DNA from: JAXLQL01 sp046331625
Lineage (GTDB): Bacteria; Acidobacteriota; Terriglobia; Bryobacterales; Bryobacteraceae
Direction of reading: 5' to 3'
Assembly: GCA_046331625.1 (NCBI GenBank)
Contig: JAXLQL010000001.1
Span: 372,001-436,000, forward strand
Length of the DNA stretch: 64,000 bases
This document shows, piece after piece, positions 25,343 through 33,910 of the stretch; within the stretch, counting starts at the first letter, position 1; each line of letters opens with the position of its first letter. The notes under the pieces were generated by a model, which saw only the letters and a list, made by a program, of their open reading frames with translations, was not told the origin of the DNA and did no database searches. The position numbers were made by a program, and so were the translations under genes.

Positions 25343-26533
25343 ATGACCCTTAAGTCACTGACCATCCGCAACTATAAGGCCCTTCAGAGCGTCACGATCG
25401 TTGACATCCCGAGCTTCATGGTCCTAGTTGGCGCAAATGGAACCGGAAAGTCGACACTGTTCGACGTCTTCGGTTTCCTGCGAGACGCCTTGACCGGTAA
25501 TGTACGCCAAGCGCTGGATGCGCGGGGGCGGTTTAGGGAAGTCATAACTAGAGGAAAAGACAAGGAGCCCATCGTCATTGAGCTGCAGGTGCAGACTCCA
25601 ATAGCCGGCCGGTCAAGGCTCGTGACATATCACTTAGAGATCGGCGAATTCGAAGGGAGGCCGGTGGTCGCTCGTGAGTTCCTCCGCTACAAGCGCGGCC
25701 GATACGGGGCTCCATTCTACTTTTTGGACTTCCAGCGCGGACAAGGCTTCGCAATCTCGAACGAGGAGGATTTCCAGAAGGCCGACGAAGACCTCACTCG
25801 CGAACACCAGACGCTGGACTCGCCCGACATTCTCGCAATCAAGGGCTTGGGACAGTTTCAGCGGTTCAAGGCGGCCAACGTGCTCCGGCAAATGCTCGAG
25901 AACTGGCACGTGTCGGACTTTCACATCAACGCCGCCCGTGGCCGGAAAGAGGCGACAGGCGCGAGAGAACATCTGTCGGAGACAGGGGACAACCTCCCTC
26001 GTGTCGCACAGTACCTCTACGAAAACCATCGCTCGGTCTTCGACCGAATTCTCGACCGAATGAGGCACCGCGTGCCCGGCGTCAGCGAGATCGAACCGGA
26101 GTTGACTGCGGACGGATACCTCATTCTCAGATTCCGCGACGGAACGTTCAAAACTCCGTTCCTGGACCGCTACGTCTCCGATGGAACCATCAAGATGTTC
26201 GCCTACTTGGTCCTCCTTCACGACCCCAAGCCCCATCCCTTACTTTGCATCGAAGAGCCGGAGAACCAACTATACCCGAAGCTGATGACCGAGTTGGCCG
26301 AGGAATTCCGAGACTACGCTTCGCGAGGTGGGCAAGTCATGGTATCGACGCACTCGCCGGATCTCCTCAACGCGATGCGCCTGGAAGAAGTCTTTTGGCT
26401 GGTGAAGACGCGTGGCGTCTCGACGATCATGAGAGCCAGCCAGGACAGCCAGATCTCTCGTTACATGGAGGATGGAGACAAGATGGGCCGCCTCTGGAAG
26501 CAGGGATTCTTCGAGGGGGCGGATCCCGCGTGA
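25343..26533 (+). CDS. AAA family (OLD/AAA_21-like) ATPase of a DUF4276 pair
   Basis: A 396-residue SMC/ABC-like ATPase. Walker A GANGTGKS is at residues 30-37, the signature-like YVSDGTIK at about 275, Walker B LLCIEEPEN near 300 and the switch histidine in VMVSTHSPDLL near 335. The middle insert (residues 100-230) is helical and probably contacts the partner. This is the architecture of ATPases paired with TOPRIM or DUF4276 proteins in phage-defence modules such as OLD-like systems. Its TGA overlaps the GTG of the DUF4276 gene. A TACAAT box at 25313-25318 could serve as -10, but no good -35 is visible. Confidence 0.82.
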   Translation: MTLKSLTIRNYKALQSVTIVDIPSFMVLVGANGTGKSTLFDVFGFLRDALTGNVRQALDARGRFREVITRGKDKEPIVIELQVQTPIAGRSRLVTYHLEIGEFEGRPVVAREFLRYKRGRYGAPFYFLDFQRGQGFAISNEEDFQKADEDLTREHQTLDSPDILAIKGLGQFQRFKAANVLRQMLENWHVSDFHINAARGRKEATGAREHLSETGDNLPRVAQYLYENHRSVFDRILDRMRHRVPGVSEIEPELTADGYLILRFRDGTFKTPFLDRYVSDGTIKMFAYLVLLHDPKPHPLLCIEEPENQLYPKLMTELAEEFRDYASRGGQVMVSTHSPDLLNAMRLEEVFWLVKTRGVSTIMRASQDSQISRYMEDGDKMGRLWKQGFFEGADPA

Positions 26534-27108
26534 GCCACGCTCCCAGACAAGTGGTCTTCTTTCTGGAAGAGGAGTCGGCGCAGGCCATGCTCGAGATCGT
26601 CTTTGCTCGGCTGGGACCGCCACAAGGCGTCGAGCCGCGTTTCGTCACGTTCGACGGCAAGCAGGACCTCGAACAACAGTTGCTTGGAAAACTCAGGGGC
26701 TACCTGAACCCAAACGCACGCTTCGTCATCATAAGAGACAAGGACCGGGAGGACTGCCTCGAGGTGAAGGGCCGGTTGAAGAAGATCTGCAGGGCGGCGC
26801 GAAGACCGGAAGCCGTGGTCCGCATCGCGTGTCACGAGTTGGAAGCTTTCTACCTCGGCGATCTGCAAGCGGTGGAAACCGGCTTGAACCTTCGCGGAGT
26901 CGCCCGGCTTCAGCACAAGGCCGTTTACCGCAATCCCGACGCGGTCGTTTCGCCATCTTCGCACCTGGCCAAGATCACGAAACAACGCTACCAGAAGGTG
27001 GCCGGTTCGAGAGCGATCGCTCCGCACCTCGAATTGACCAACCCGCGATCCCGATCCTTCCAGCATCTGATCGCCTCCATCCGGCTCGCATTTCGGCAAT
27101 TGTCCTGA
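26530..27108 (+). CDS. DUF4276 family protein, partner of the AAA ATPase
   Basis: A 192-residue protein from a GTG start that overlaps the ATPase stop (GTGA), with GAGGGGG upstream. It shows the family blocks in order: VVFFLEEESAQAMLEIVF (residues 9-26), FDGKQDLEQQL, the acidic RDKDREDC near 68-75, HELEAFYLGDLQAVE near 103, and SRSFQHLIASI near the end. The acidic pattern (E13/E14, then DKD and ELE) suits a metal-dependent TOPRIM-like nuclease, which is inference. Together with the ATPase it is a candidate abortive-infection pair. Confidence 0.8.
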   Translation: MSHAPRQVVFFLEEESAQAMLEIVFARLGPPQGVEPRFVTFDGKQDLEQQLLGKLRGYLNPNARFVIIRDKDREDCLEVKGRLKKICRAARRPEAVVRIACHELEAFYLGDLQAVETGLNLRGVARLQHKAVYRNPDAVVSPSSHLAKITKQRYQKVAGSRAIAPHLELTNPRSRSFQHLIASIRLAFRQLS

Positions 27109-27158
27109 GAGAGCGCCGCAACCCGGGGCATTCGGAGTACGTCTGTTAGCATAGCGCT

Positions 27159-27887
27159 GTGAAAGTCCGAGTCCTCTTTTTCGGCCAAGTGAAAGACTTG
27201 GTAGGCCGCTCCGCCGATGAGCTTGACCTTGCCCACGGCGGCTCCGTCCAAGACGTTTTCGACCATTACGCCGCCGGGCGGCCCGACCTCCGCAAGTTCG
27301 AATCGAGCATCGTGCTGGCCCGCAATCACGAATTCGCTGACCGTTCCGCCGCCATCTCCGAAGGCGACGAGATCGCGTTCCTGCCGCCTGTGAGCGGTGG
27401 CTCGGGACGTTACACCCACACCATCGAAGACGAGGCCGGACACTTCTTCGCGCTCACGCGCAACGAGATCGACACCAAGTCCGTCGTCAAGCGCCTGCTG
27501 CGCGGCGAAGATGGCGCGTTTGTCGACTTCGAAGGCGTCGTCCGCAACAACACCAAGGGCCGCGCGACGCGATTCCTCGACTACGAGTGCTACGAAGAAA
27601 TGGCCGTGAAGATGATGGCGCAGATCGGTCGCGAGATCGCCGCCGCCCACGCCATCGGCCGCATCGCGCTGGTGCACCGGCTTGGCCGCATGGAGATCGG
27701 TGAGACGAGCGTGGCCGTGATCGTCACCGCTCCGCATCGCAAGCCCGCGTTCGACGCCGCGCTCGAAGGCATCAACCGGCTCAAGAAAATCGTACCGATC
27801 TGGAAGAAGGAATATTTCGTCGACGGAGAGGTTTGGGTGGACGGAGACTGGGATGACTCGGTTCTCCAGCGCAATCAGCCCTCGTAA
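27159..27887 (+). CDS. fused molybdopterin synthase, MoaD-MoaE
   Basis: A 242-residue fusion of both molybdopterin synthase subunits. Residues 1-81 are MoaD, a ubiquitin-like sulfur carrier ending PPVSGG. Residues 85-242 are MoaE, with FEGVVRNNTKG, LVHRLGRMEIGE and RLKKIVPIWKKEYF. MoaD needs a free C-terminal GlyGly to carry sulfur, yet here SGRYTH follows directly. Mycobacterial MoaX has the same layout and is known to be cut after that glycine. GTG 27159 is six bases after TAGCAT, another likely leaderless start. No other molybdopterin gene is near. Confidence 0.9.
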   Translation: MKVRVLFFGQVKDLVGRSADELDLAHGGSVQDVFDHYAAGRPDLRKFESSIVLARNHEFADRSAAISEGDEIAFLPPVSGGSGRYTHTIEDEAGHFFALTRNEIDTKSVVKRLLRGEDGAFVDFEGVVRNNTKGRATRFLDYECYEEMAVKMMAQIGREIAAAHAIGRIALVHRLGRMEIGETSVAVIVTAPHRKPAFDAALEGINRLKKIVPIWKKEYFVDGEVWVDGDWDDSVLQRNQPS

Positions 27888-27896
27888 GCAGCGTCC

Positions 27897-28781
27897 ATGA
27901 CACGGCGGGGATTTCTCGGCTCAGCGGGCCTTCTGATGGCCCAGCAAGAGCCCGTCCTCCGCGTGGACGTCAAGCTCGTTCGCTTCCTCGCCACGGTCAA
28001 GAACGCCGACGGACAACTCGTCGGCGGACTCGACAAAGCGGACTTCACGCTCACCGATTGCGGAGTGCCGCAGGAGATCGCGGTCTTCGAGCGCCAGACC
28101 GAATTACCGCTTTCGATCGCACTGCTCATCGACACCAGTGGCTCCACGGCGAAAGATCTGAAGTACGAGATCGAGTCCGCGTCGCGATTCCTGACGGCGC
28201 TGACGCGCGAGGGCAATCCCAAAGACGCGCTGGCCCTCTACAGCTTCAATCACGAAGTGGAGCAGCACTCGGGCTACACACGCAACACCGCGCGGATCCG
28301 AAAAGCGCTCACTAGTCTCAAAGCCGAAGCCGGAACGTCTCTCTACGATGCGCTGACGCTGGTTGCCGAACCTCTCGGCGAGCGGCCCGGTCGCCGCGTG
28401 ATCGTGGTAGTGACCGACGGCGGAGACACCACCAGCTACCGGAACTTCCACGACGCGCTCAAGTCCGTGCATCGAGCCGAAGCGTCGATCTATTCGCTGG
28501 TGGTGGTGCCCATCACCAACGACGCTGGCCGCAACATCGGTGGCGAGAACGCGCTCATTACTCTCGGCCGCAGCACCGGAGGCCGCGTGTTCTTTCCGAG
28601 CGTGGGCGCGGCGCTCGACAAAGCGCTCGACGACATCCTGCGCGACCTGCGCACGCAGTATCTTCTCGCATACTACCCCAAGGGCTTGCCGGCATCGCCA
28701 CCGGCCTTCCATCCCGTGAAGATCACCGCCAAGGGAACCGATTTGCGGGTCTATTCACGCGACGGCTATTATGGAGGGTAA
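27897..28781 (+). CDS. acidobacterial von Willebrand A-related secreted protein (TIGR03436 type)
   Basis: A 294-residue protein. It starts MTRRGFLGSAGLLMAQQ, a short Tat-like leader. A beta domain with DVKLVRFLATVKN and GGLDKADFTLTD precedes the von Willebrand A domain, which has IALLIDTSGSTAKD (metal site DTSGS) and VVVTDGGDTTS. The C-terminal LRDLRTQYLLAYYPKG is the family landmark. The family is expanded in Acidobacteria and of unknown role. The gene starts 9 bp after moaDE and its end overlaps the Hfq-like gene frame if the longer start of that gene is used. Confidence 0.85.
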   Translation: MTRRGFLGSAGLLMAQQEPVLRVDVKLVRFLATVKNADGQLVGGLDKADFTLTDCGVPQEIAVFERQTELPLSIALLIDTSGSTAKDLKYEIESASRFLTALTREGNPKDALALYSFNHEVEQHSGYTRNTARIRKALTSLKAEAGTSLYDALTLVAEPLGERPGRRVIVVVTDGGDTTSYRNFHDALKSVHRAEASIYSLVVVPITNDAGRNIGGENALITLGRSTGGRVFFPSVGAALDKALDDILRDLRTQYLLAYYPKGLPASPPAFHPVKITAKGTDLRVYSRDGYYGG

Positions 28782-29037
28782 GCCCCTCTCCACCATGAAC
28801 AAACCACAACCCAAAGGCAAAACGCGAGCTCCGGAACAGACCTTCGAAGAGGTGAAGTACATCAAGGGTCTGATCGACAATCACACCCGGGTCTGCGTCA
28901 AATTGATGGACGACATGGAAGTGGTCGGAACCATCGAATACTACGACCACAACTTCATCCGCGTCACCCGCGACAGCGAACCCAACCTCTTCATCTACAA
29001 GCACGACATCAAGTACCTGTACGAGGTAGCCGCCTAG
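28771..29037 (+). CDS. Hfq-related Sm-like protein
   Basis: An Sm-fold protein of 88 residues (80 if translation starts at ATG 28795). The Sm1 part reads YIKGLIDNHTRVCVKLMDDM and the Sm2 part ends LFIYKHDIKYLYE; the YKH triplet is the adenine/uridine-pocket signature of Hfq. It lacks the usual Hfq N-terminal QDxFLN segment, so it is divergent. Likely an RNA-binding ring that guides small RNAs. Its TAG shares one base with the suhB GTG, so the two are coupled. A second Sm-like protein lies at 45668-46150. Confidence 0.78.
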   Translation: MEGKPLSTMNKPQPKGKTRAPEQTFEEVKYIKGLIDNHTRVCVKLMDDMEVVGTIEYYDHNFIRVTRDSEPNLFIYKHDIKYLYEVAA

Positions 29038-29843
29038 TGGCGTCATATCTCGAAACGGCAGCCGAGATCGCACGCGAAGCCGGCGCACTGCTGGCGCACT
29101 ATTTCGAACGCAGAGTCGCCTTTGAACTCAAAGGCGATGCCGATTTGGTCACCGAGGCCGATCGGGCTTCGGAAAAGCTCGTCGTCGAGCGGCTGCGCAG
29201 TCACTTTCCCAACCACTCGATCGTCGCCGAAGAAGGCGGCGGGCGCGAGACTGGCTCCGAGTTTCGCTGGTATGTCGACCCGCTCGACGGCACCACCAAC
29301 TTCGCGCACGGCTACCCGGCGTTCAATGTGACGCTGGCGCTCGAGCAGGCCGGGCAACTGATCGCGGGCGTCATCTTCGATCCCACCCGGCAGGAGTTGT
29401 TCGCGGCCGAACGCGGGTCCGGCGCGTATCTGAACAATCGCCGTATTCATGTTTCGAAGACGGAACGGCTGGAAGACGCGCTGCTGATCACCGGGTTCCC
29501 CAGCCGCAAGCGCCACCTGAGCGTGAACATCCACTTCTTTCATCAGGTGGCGATGATCTCGCATGGCGTGCGCCGCAGCGGCTCGGCCGCGCTCGACTTG
29601 GCGCACGTAGCGTCGGGAAGGCTCGACGGATTCTGGGAGTTCGGACTCAATCCCTGGGACATGGCCGCGGGGCTGCTGTGCGTGGAAGAAGCGGGCGGCC
29701 GCACCTCGGGGATGAAGGGCGAGGCGGCGGAACTGCGCGGTCCGCACGTGATGGCGACGAATGGGAAGATCCACGATCAGACGGTCGTGCTGTTCGGGGA
29801 AGTGTTTGCAGGTAAGTATCGCGTGCCACTGCCACCGATATGA
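29037..29843 (+). CDS. suhB: inositol-1-monophosphatase family protein
   Basis: A 268-residue Mg2+-dependent phosphatase. It has the metal-binding VAEEGGG, the signature DPLDGTTNF and the C-terminal NPWDMAAGLLCVEEAGG. It dephosphorylates myo-inositol-1-phosphate or related sugar phosphates; SuhB proteins can also act with the ribosomal-RNA antitermination complex. The start is GTG 29037, overlapping the stop of the Hfq-like gene. That pairing of an RNA-binding protein with a SuhB homologue is suggestive but unproven. Confidence 0.88.
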   Translation: MASYLETAAEIAREAGALLAHYFERRVAFELKGDADLVTEADRASEKLVVERLRSHFPNHSIVAEEGGGRETGSEFRWYVDPLDGTTNFAHGYPAFNVTLALEQAGQLIAGVIFDPTRQELFAAERGSGAYLNNRRIHVSKTERLEDALLITGFPSRKRHLSVNIHFFHQVAMISHGVRRSGSAALDLAHVASGRLDGFWEFGLNPWDMAAGLLCVEEAGGRTSGMKGEAAELRGPHVMATNGKIHDQTVVLFGEVFAGKYRVPLPPI

Positions 29844-29870
29844 GCTGCTCGAAATCAGACTCCTAACATC

Positions 29871-31223
29871 ATGTGGATCGCTCTTGCACTCGCAATTGCA
29901 GCGGCGGACCTCATCCCTGCCCGTTGGTCCTCCTCCGATTCCCAGTCGCTCGACCTCGTCAAGCAGACCCCGATCAACTGCCTCCTGCTCGAACCCTCCC
30001 GTTGGTCGAAGCCGTTCTCCGAAGCCGCGGAGAAATCCGGCATCGCCACCTTCGGGCTGATCCACGCCACTGACGACACCAAGGAACTCGCCACCCGCGC
30101 CAAAGCCGCCGGACTCTCGGGGATCGTCCTCGAAGGCAAGTTTGACCCCTCCCCTGCCCCGGCCCTGCGTGACTCCGGCTTGCTCGTGGTCGAGATGGGT
30201 CCTCGCGCGCGCATCCAGTTTGACTCCGCCTCCCCGATCCTCGCCACCAACCAAGGCGTCTGGCCGGGCATCAACACCGTCGAGGACAAGACGAAAGCCG
30301 CACCGAGCGGCGGTCCGTGGATCGACACCAACGCCGGCTTCCTGCGCTTCTTTCGCGTCTCGACGAAAGCGCAAGTCTGGATGGGCTACGTGCCGCCGGC
30401 CAATCAGGTGATCCCGGCCGCGCGCTACTTGCAAGCCATTGCCGACGCGGCTATCGTCGGCGCGAAATGGGTGCTCGCGCTCGACCCCGGCTTCGAGAAG
30501 CGTCTGCTCGCCCGCGACGTGGCTACGTTGAAAGACTGGAAGAAGATCGGTGACACGCTTGCCTTCTATTGGGTGGAGCACAAGGACTGGCAGCCGATGG
30601 AGATCTACGGGAAGCTTGCCCTGGTACAAGATGTGAACAGCGGTGGACTCATTTCCGGCGGTATTCTCGACATGATCACGGTGAAGCACACGCCGGTGCG
30701 TCCGGTCACTCCACCCAAGCTGAGCGATGCCGAAATGAAGCTCGCCAAGATGGCGGTGAACGTCGACCCTGCCCGGCTGACGCCGGAGCAGAAGGAGATC
30801 CTGCGCACGTTCACACGCGGCGGCGGGACGCTGCTGAACGCGCCTCCGGGCTGGAAGTTCCCGCCCGCGCAAGACGACAAGATCACGCTCGGCGAGGAAG
30901 AGATCAAGGTCATTGACCAGATCTGGAAAGAAGTGAACTCGATGACCGGCCGCCACAACCTGGGCGCGCGTCTATTCAACGTGTCGAGCGTACTTTCGAA
31001 CATGGTGACGCCGGCAACTGGCAAGCCGCTCGTGCTGCATCTGGTGAACTACTCCGACTATCCGGTGGAAAACGTCGCCGTCCATCTGCTGGGAAAGTTC
31101 GCCAAGGCCAAGATCCACGAGCCAGGCTCCGCCGGGAGAGATCTGGCCATCTACGAACATGAGGATGGCTCGGGGGTAGACCTCGAAAAGCTTTCCTCCA
31201 TCGCCACACTGGTAATAGAATGA
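29871..31223 (+). CDS. secreted protein of unknown function
   Basis: A 450-residue exported protein with a short signal peptide (MWIALALAIAAADLIPARW). Residues 30-240 alternate strands and helices in a TIM-barrel-like pattern (INCLLLEPSRW, GIATFGLI, GIVLEGKFDP, AKWVLALDPGF). The end (HLVNYSDYPVENVAVHLLG) looks like an immunoglobulin-like beta sandwich. This resembles a glycoside hydrolase layout, but I cannot place catalytic acids and do not assign one. Its TGA overlaps the next ATG, forming a coupled pair with the DUF362 gene. Confidence 0.65.
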   Translation: MWIALALAIAAADLIPARWSSSDSQSLDLVKQTPINCLLLEPSRWSKPFSEAAEKSGIATFGLIHATDDTKELATRAKAAGLSGIVLEGKFDPSPAPALRDSGLLVVEMGPRARIQFDSASPILATNQGVWPGINTVEDKTKAAPSGGPWIDTNAGFLRFFRVSTKAQVWMGYVPPANQVIPAARYLQAIADAAIVGAKWVLALDPGFEKRLLARDVATLKDWKKIGDTLAFYWVEHKDWQPMEIYGKLALVQDVNSGGLISGGILDMITVKHTPVRPVTPPKLSDAEMKLAKMAVNVDPARLTPEQKEILRTFTRGGGTLLNAPPGWKFPPAQDDKITLGEEEIKVIDQIWKEVNSMTGRHNLGARLFNVSSVLSNMVTPATGKPLVLHLVNYSDYPVENVAVHLLGKFAKAKIHEPGSAGRDLAIYEHEDGSGVDLEKLSSIATLVIE

Positions 31224-32362
31224 GGTGGGATATGCGATCTGCTTTTTCGACCATGACGCGGCGTGACTTGCTCGCCGCCATGCTCGCCACTCCGGCTTTG
31301 GCTAAGACCACGCCCACGGCGCCCGTCGCTATCGCCAAGTGCTCGTCCTACGACGAGGACCAAACCGCGCTGATGGCGAAGATGTTCGATCAGTTGGGCG
31401 GGCTCGAAGGAATGGTCAGGGGCAAGTCAGTAACCGTGAAGGTGAACCTCACCGGCAGCCCAGCGCTGAAGTTCCAAGGCAAGCCGCTCGGCGTCACCCA
31501 CTACACGCACCCCAAGCAGATTGCTGCCTTTGCTCAGCTCTGCGTCAAGGCCGGAGCGAAACGGGTTCGTTTTGTCGAAAGCGCCTGGGCCACCGCCGGA
31601 CCGCTCGAAGAGTACATGCTCGACTCGGGCTGGAACGTCCGCCAACTCAAGAGCATCGGCGATAACGTCTCGTTCGAGAATACCAATGGGCTGGGAAACT
31701 TCAAGAAGTACGTGAAGTTTTTGGTGCCAACGGCGGTGGGGATATTCCCTTCCTACCACCTGAACCAAATCTACGACGAGACCGATGTATTCGTATCGAT
31801 GGCCAAGCTGAAGAACCACGCGACCTGCGGTGTCACGCTGGCCATGAAGAACATCTTCGGCATCACGCCCGCGGCGATCTACGGTGACGACGCCGGCAAA
31901 GACGAGCCCAACGAGAGCCCCACCAAGGGCCGGGTGAACTGCTGTCACTTCGGGAAGCGCGCGCCGGCTTCGATCGCTGCCCCAGAGATCGACCCGCAGT
32001 CGAGCCGCGAGCCCAGCTACCGCATGCCACGCGTCACGGTGGATCTGGTCTCGGCCCGCCCGATTCATATCTCCATCATCGACGGCATCGAGACGGTGAC
32101 GGGTGGCGAGGGTCCGTGGATTCGCGGTTTGGCATACGTGAAGCCCGGCGTGATGATCATCGGGACCAACCCGGTAACCACGGATACGGTCGCCACCGCC
32201 GTAATGGGGTACGATCCGCGCGCCCAAGGCAGCGGCGCCTTCAAGCGGTGCGACAACACGCTGCTGCTGGCCGAGGAACGAGGACTCGGCGCGGCTAACT
32301 TGAACAAGATCGAAGTGACGGGCACGCCCATCGCGGAAGCGATGTACCGGTTCCCAGCCTAG
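31220..32362 (+). CDS. Tat-exported DUF362 domain protein
   Basis: A 380-residue protein. MTRRDLLAAMLATPALA (from residue 12) is a twin-arginine signal. The rest matches DUF362: VKVNLTGSP, GAKRVRFVESAW, DVFVSMAKLKNHATCGVTLA and MKNIFGI, with the end DTVATAVMGYDP. The family is often linked to iron-sulfur or redox proteins, though here there are few cysteines (CC in the middle). ATG 31220 overlaps the upstream stop; ATG 31253 gives the Tat signal at the very start and may be the true one. Function unknown. Confidence 0.82.
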   Translation: MRWDMRSAFSTMTRRDLLAAMLATPALAKTTPTAPVAIAKCSSYDEDQTALMAKMFDQLGGLEGMVRGKSVTVKVNLTGSPALKFQGKPLGVTHYTHPKQIAAFAQLCVKAGAKRVRFVESAWATAGPLEEYMLDSGWNVRQLKSIGDNVSFENTNGLGNFKKYVKFLVPTAVGIFPSYHLNQIYDETDVFVSMAKLKNHATCGVTLAMKNIFGITPAAIYGDDAGKDEPNESPTKGRVNCCHFGKRAPASIAAPEIDPQSSREPSYRMPRVTVDLVSARPIHISIIDGIETVTGGEGPWIRGLAYVKPGVMIIGTNPVTTDTVATAVMGYDPRAQGSGAFKRCDNTLLLAEERGLGAANLNKIEVTGTPIAEAMYRFPA

Positions 32363-32391
32363 ACCCGAGAAAGTGATGTAGACGGCGACGC

Positions 32392-33216
32392 ATGACCCTG
32401 CCCAAGATCGACGCTCGATCCGCCGCCGACATCCTCATCACGGCCTTTCTCATCTATCAACTGCTGATCATCATCAAGGGCCGGCGCGCAGCGCAGGTGC
32501 TGCTCGGCTTGTCTGTGTTGTTCGGCTTCTACATGCTGGCCGTGTGGTTCAACCTCACCATGCTGCAAACCATCATGGAGACGGTGGCTCCCTACACGGT
32601 GTTCGGTCTGATCGTAATGTTCCAGTCCGAGATCCGGCGCATGCTGGCGCAACTCGGGCGGCGCAGTTGGGTGGGTTTCGGCGGCAGCTTGAAGCGGCGC
32701 GAATTCGTCGAGGAGATCCTGCTTGCGCTCGATCATCTCTCGCGCCATAAGATCGGCGCGCTCATCGTGCTCGAGCGCTACAGCGGTCTCAAGAGCTTCG
32801 TGGAAACCGGGGTCCCGCTCGATGCCAACGTGTCCACTGACCTGCTGCTCGCGATCTTTCAGCCGAAAGCTCCGCTCCATGACGGCGCCGTGATCGTGCA
32901 GAACGAGCGCATTGCCGGAGCTGCCTGCTTCCTGCCGCTCAGCATGAACCCCGCACTGGTCAGCACCATGGGCACGCGCCATCGCGCGGCCATCGGCGTG
33001 ACCGAAGAGACGGACTGTCTCTCGCTCGTGGTCTCCGAGGAAACGGGTACGATTTCCGCGGCCGCCTTCGGCGTGCTCACACGCGACCTCACGCTCGAAC
33101 AAGCGGCCGAGAAGATCGCCGCGCACATGGGCGGCAAATCCGACCCGGCCAAGACCACCGCCGAGCCCTCGATGGTGGACGCGGAGCCGTCTCCCCGCCC
33201 GGAGGCGCAACGGTAG
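32392..33216 (+). CDS. cdaA: diadenylate cyclase CdaA
   Basis: Makes cyclic di-AMP from two ATP. The 274-residue protein has three N-terminal membrane helices (residues 12-80) and the DAC domain, with the catalytic DGA at 164-166 (PLHDGAVIV) and GTRHRAAIG (RHR 196-198). A disordered Pro/Glu tail ends it. It is first in the classic cdaA-ybbR-glmM operon (gaps of 6 and 7 bp), which ties cyclic di-AMP to cell-wall precursor supply. Confidence 0.95.
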   Translation: MTLPKIDARSAADILITAFLIYQLLIIIKGRRAAQVLLGLSVLFGFYMLAVWFNLTMLQTIMETVAPYTVFGLIVMFQSEIRRMLAQLGRRSWVGFGGSLKRREFVEEILLALDHLSRHKIGALIVLERYSGLKSFVETGVPLDANVSTDLLLAIFQPKAPLHDGAVIVQNERIAGAACFLPLSMNPALVSTMGTRHRAAIGVTEETDCLSLVVSEETGTISAAAFGVLTRDLTLEQAAEKIAAHMGGKSDPAKTTAEPSMVDAEPSPRPEAQR

Positions 33217-33222
33217 ACCGCG

Positions 33223-33903
33223 ATGCTCAAGTTCGTCACTCGCAACATCGGCTACAAGCTGTTCTCACTGGCGGCGGCAGTGGGCATCTGGTACGCCATG
33301 CTGGACCAGGAGCAGGAACTGACCGCGTCGATCTCGGCGCCGGTGGAATACCGCAACATCCCTAAAGAATTAGAAGTGAGCTCCGATGTTAGTGATAAGG
33401 TGCAGTTGGAAATCCGGGGTCCGGCGGGCAAGCTGACGCCGGCGAACCTGGCCGGAGCCGTTGTGCTGCTCGACCTCAAGTCGGTCAGCCGCCCCGGCGA
33501 GCGCACCTTCCCCATTACCACCGGCGATGTGACCCTTCCGCCGGGGTTAGTGGTGGATAAAGCCGTGCCTTCGCAGGTCCGCCTCAGCTTCGAAAGGAGG
33601 CTGGTGCGCGAGGTGCCGGTGACGATCAAGATCGGGGCTCCCCCACCGGCGGGCTTCGAAGTGGTAAACCAAAGAGTAGCGCCCGCGATGATCAGAATCG
33701 CGGGACCCGAAAGCCGGGTGAGGGAAATCAGTTCGGTCGAGACTGACCCGGTCGATTTGAGCGATACCAAAGGAACGGAGGAGTTCCCTGTCAACGTCTA
33801 CGTTTCCGACCCGCGTGTCCGCCCCGAGGAAGGCGCCGCGCGAGGCTCGGGAGGCGTCAAAGTGCACATCGAGGTGAAACCGGGCGGCGCTGGCAGGAAC
33901 TGA
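33223..33903 (+). CDS. cdaR: YbbR-domain protein CdaR, regulator of CdaA
   Basis: A 226-residue protein with one N-terminal membrane helix (YKLFSLAAAVGIWYAML) and two YbbR beta domains outside: PVEYRNIPKELEVS and the second around REVPVTIKIGAPPPAGFEVV. CdaR modulates cyclic di-AMP synthesis by CdaA in the membrane. Its position between cdaA and glmM is the conserved one. Length is short compared with Firmicutes CdaR, which has more repeats. Confidence 0.88.
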   Translation: MLKFVTRNIGYKLFSLAAAVGIWYAMLDQEQELTASISAPVEYRNIPKELEVSSDVSDKVQLEIRGPAGKLTPANLAGAVVLLDLKSVSRPGERTFPITTGDVTLPPGLVVDKAVPSQVRLSFERRLVREVPVTIKIGAPPPAGFEVVNQRVAPAMIRIAGPESRVREISSVETDPVDLSDTKGTEEFPVNVYVSDPRVRPEEGAARGSGGVKVHIEVKPGGAGRN

Positions 33904-33910
33904 GCAATCA

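Noticed and set aside
29043..30956. A 637-codon open frame on the minus strand, opposite suhB and the secreted protein gene
   Set aside because: It is antisense to a confident suhB frame, is rich in His, Arg and Gly, has no recognisable domain, and is the usual product of high GC with codon-third-position bias.
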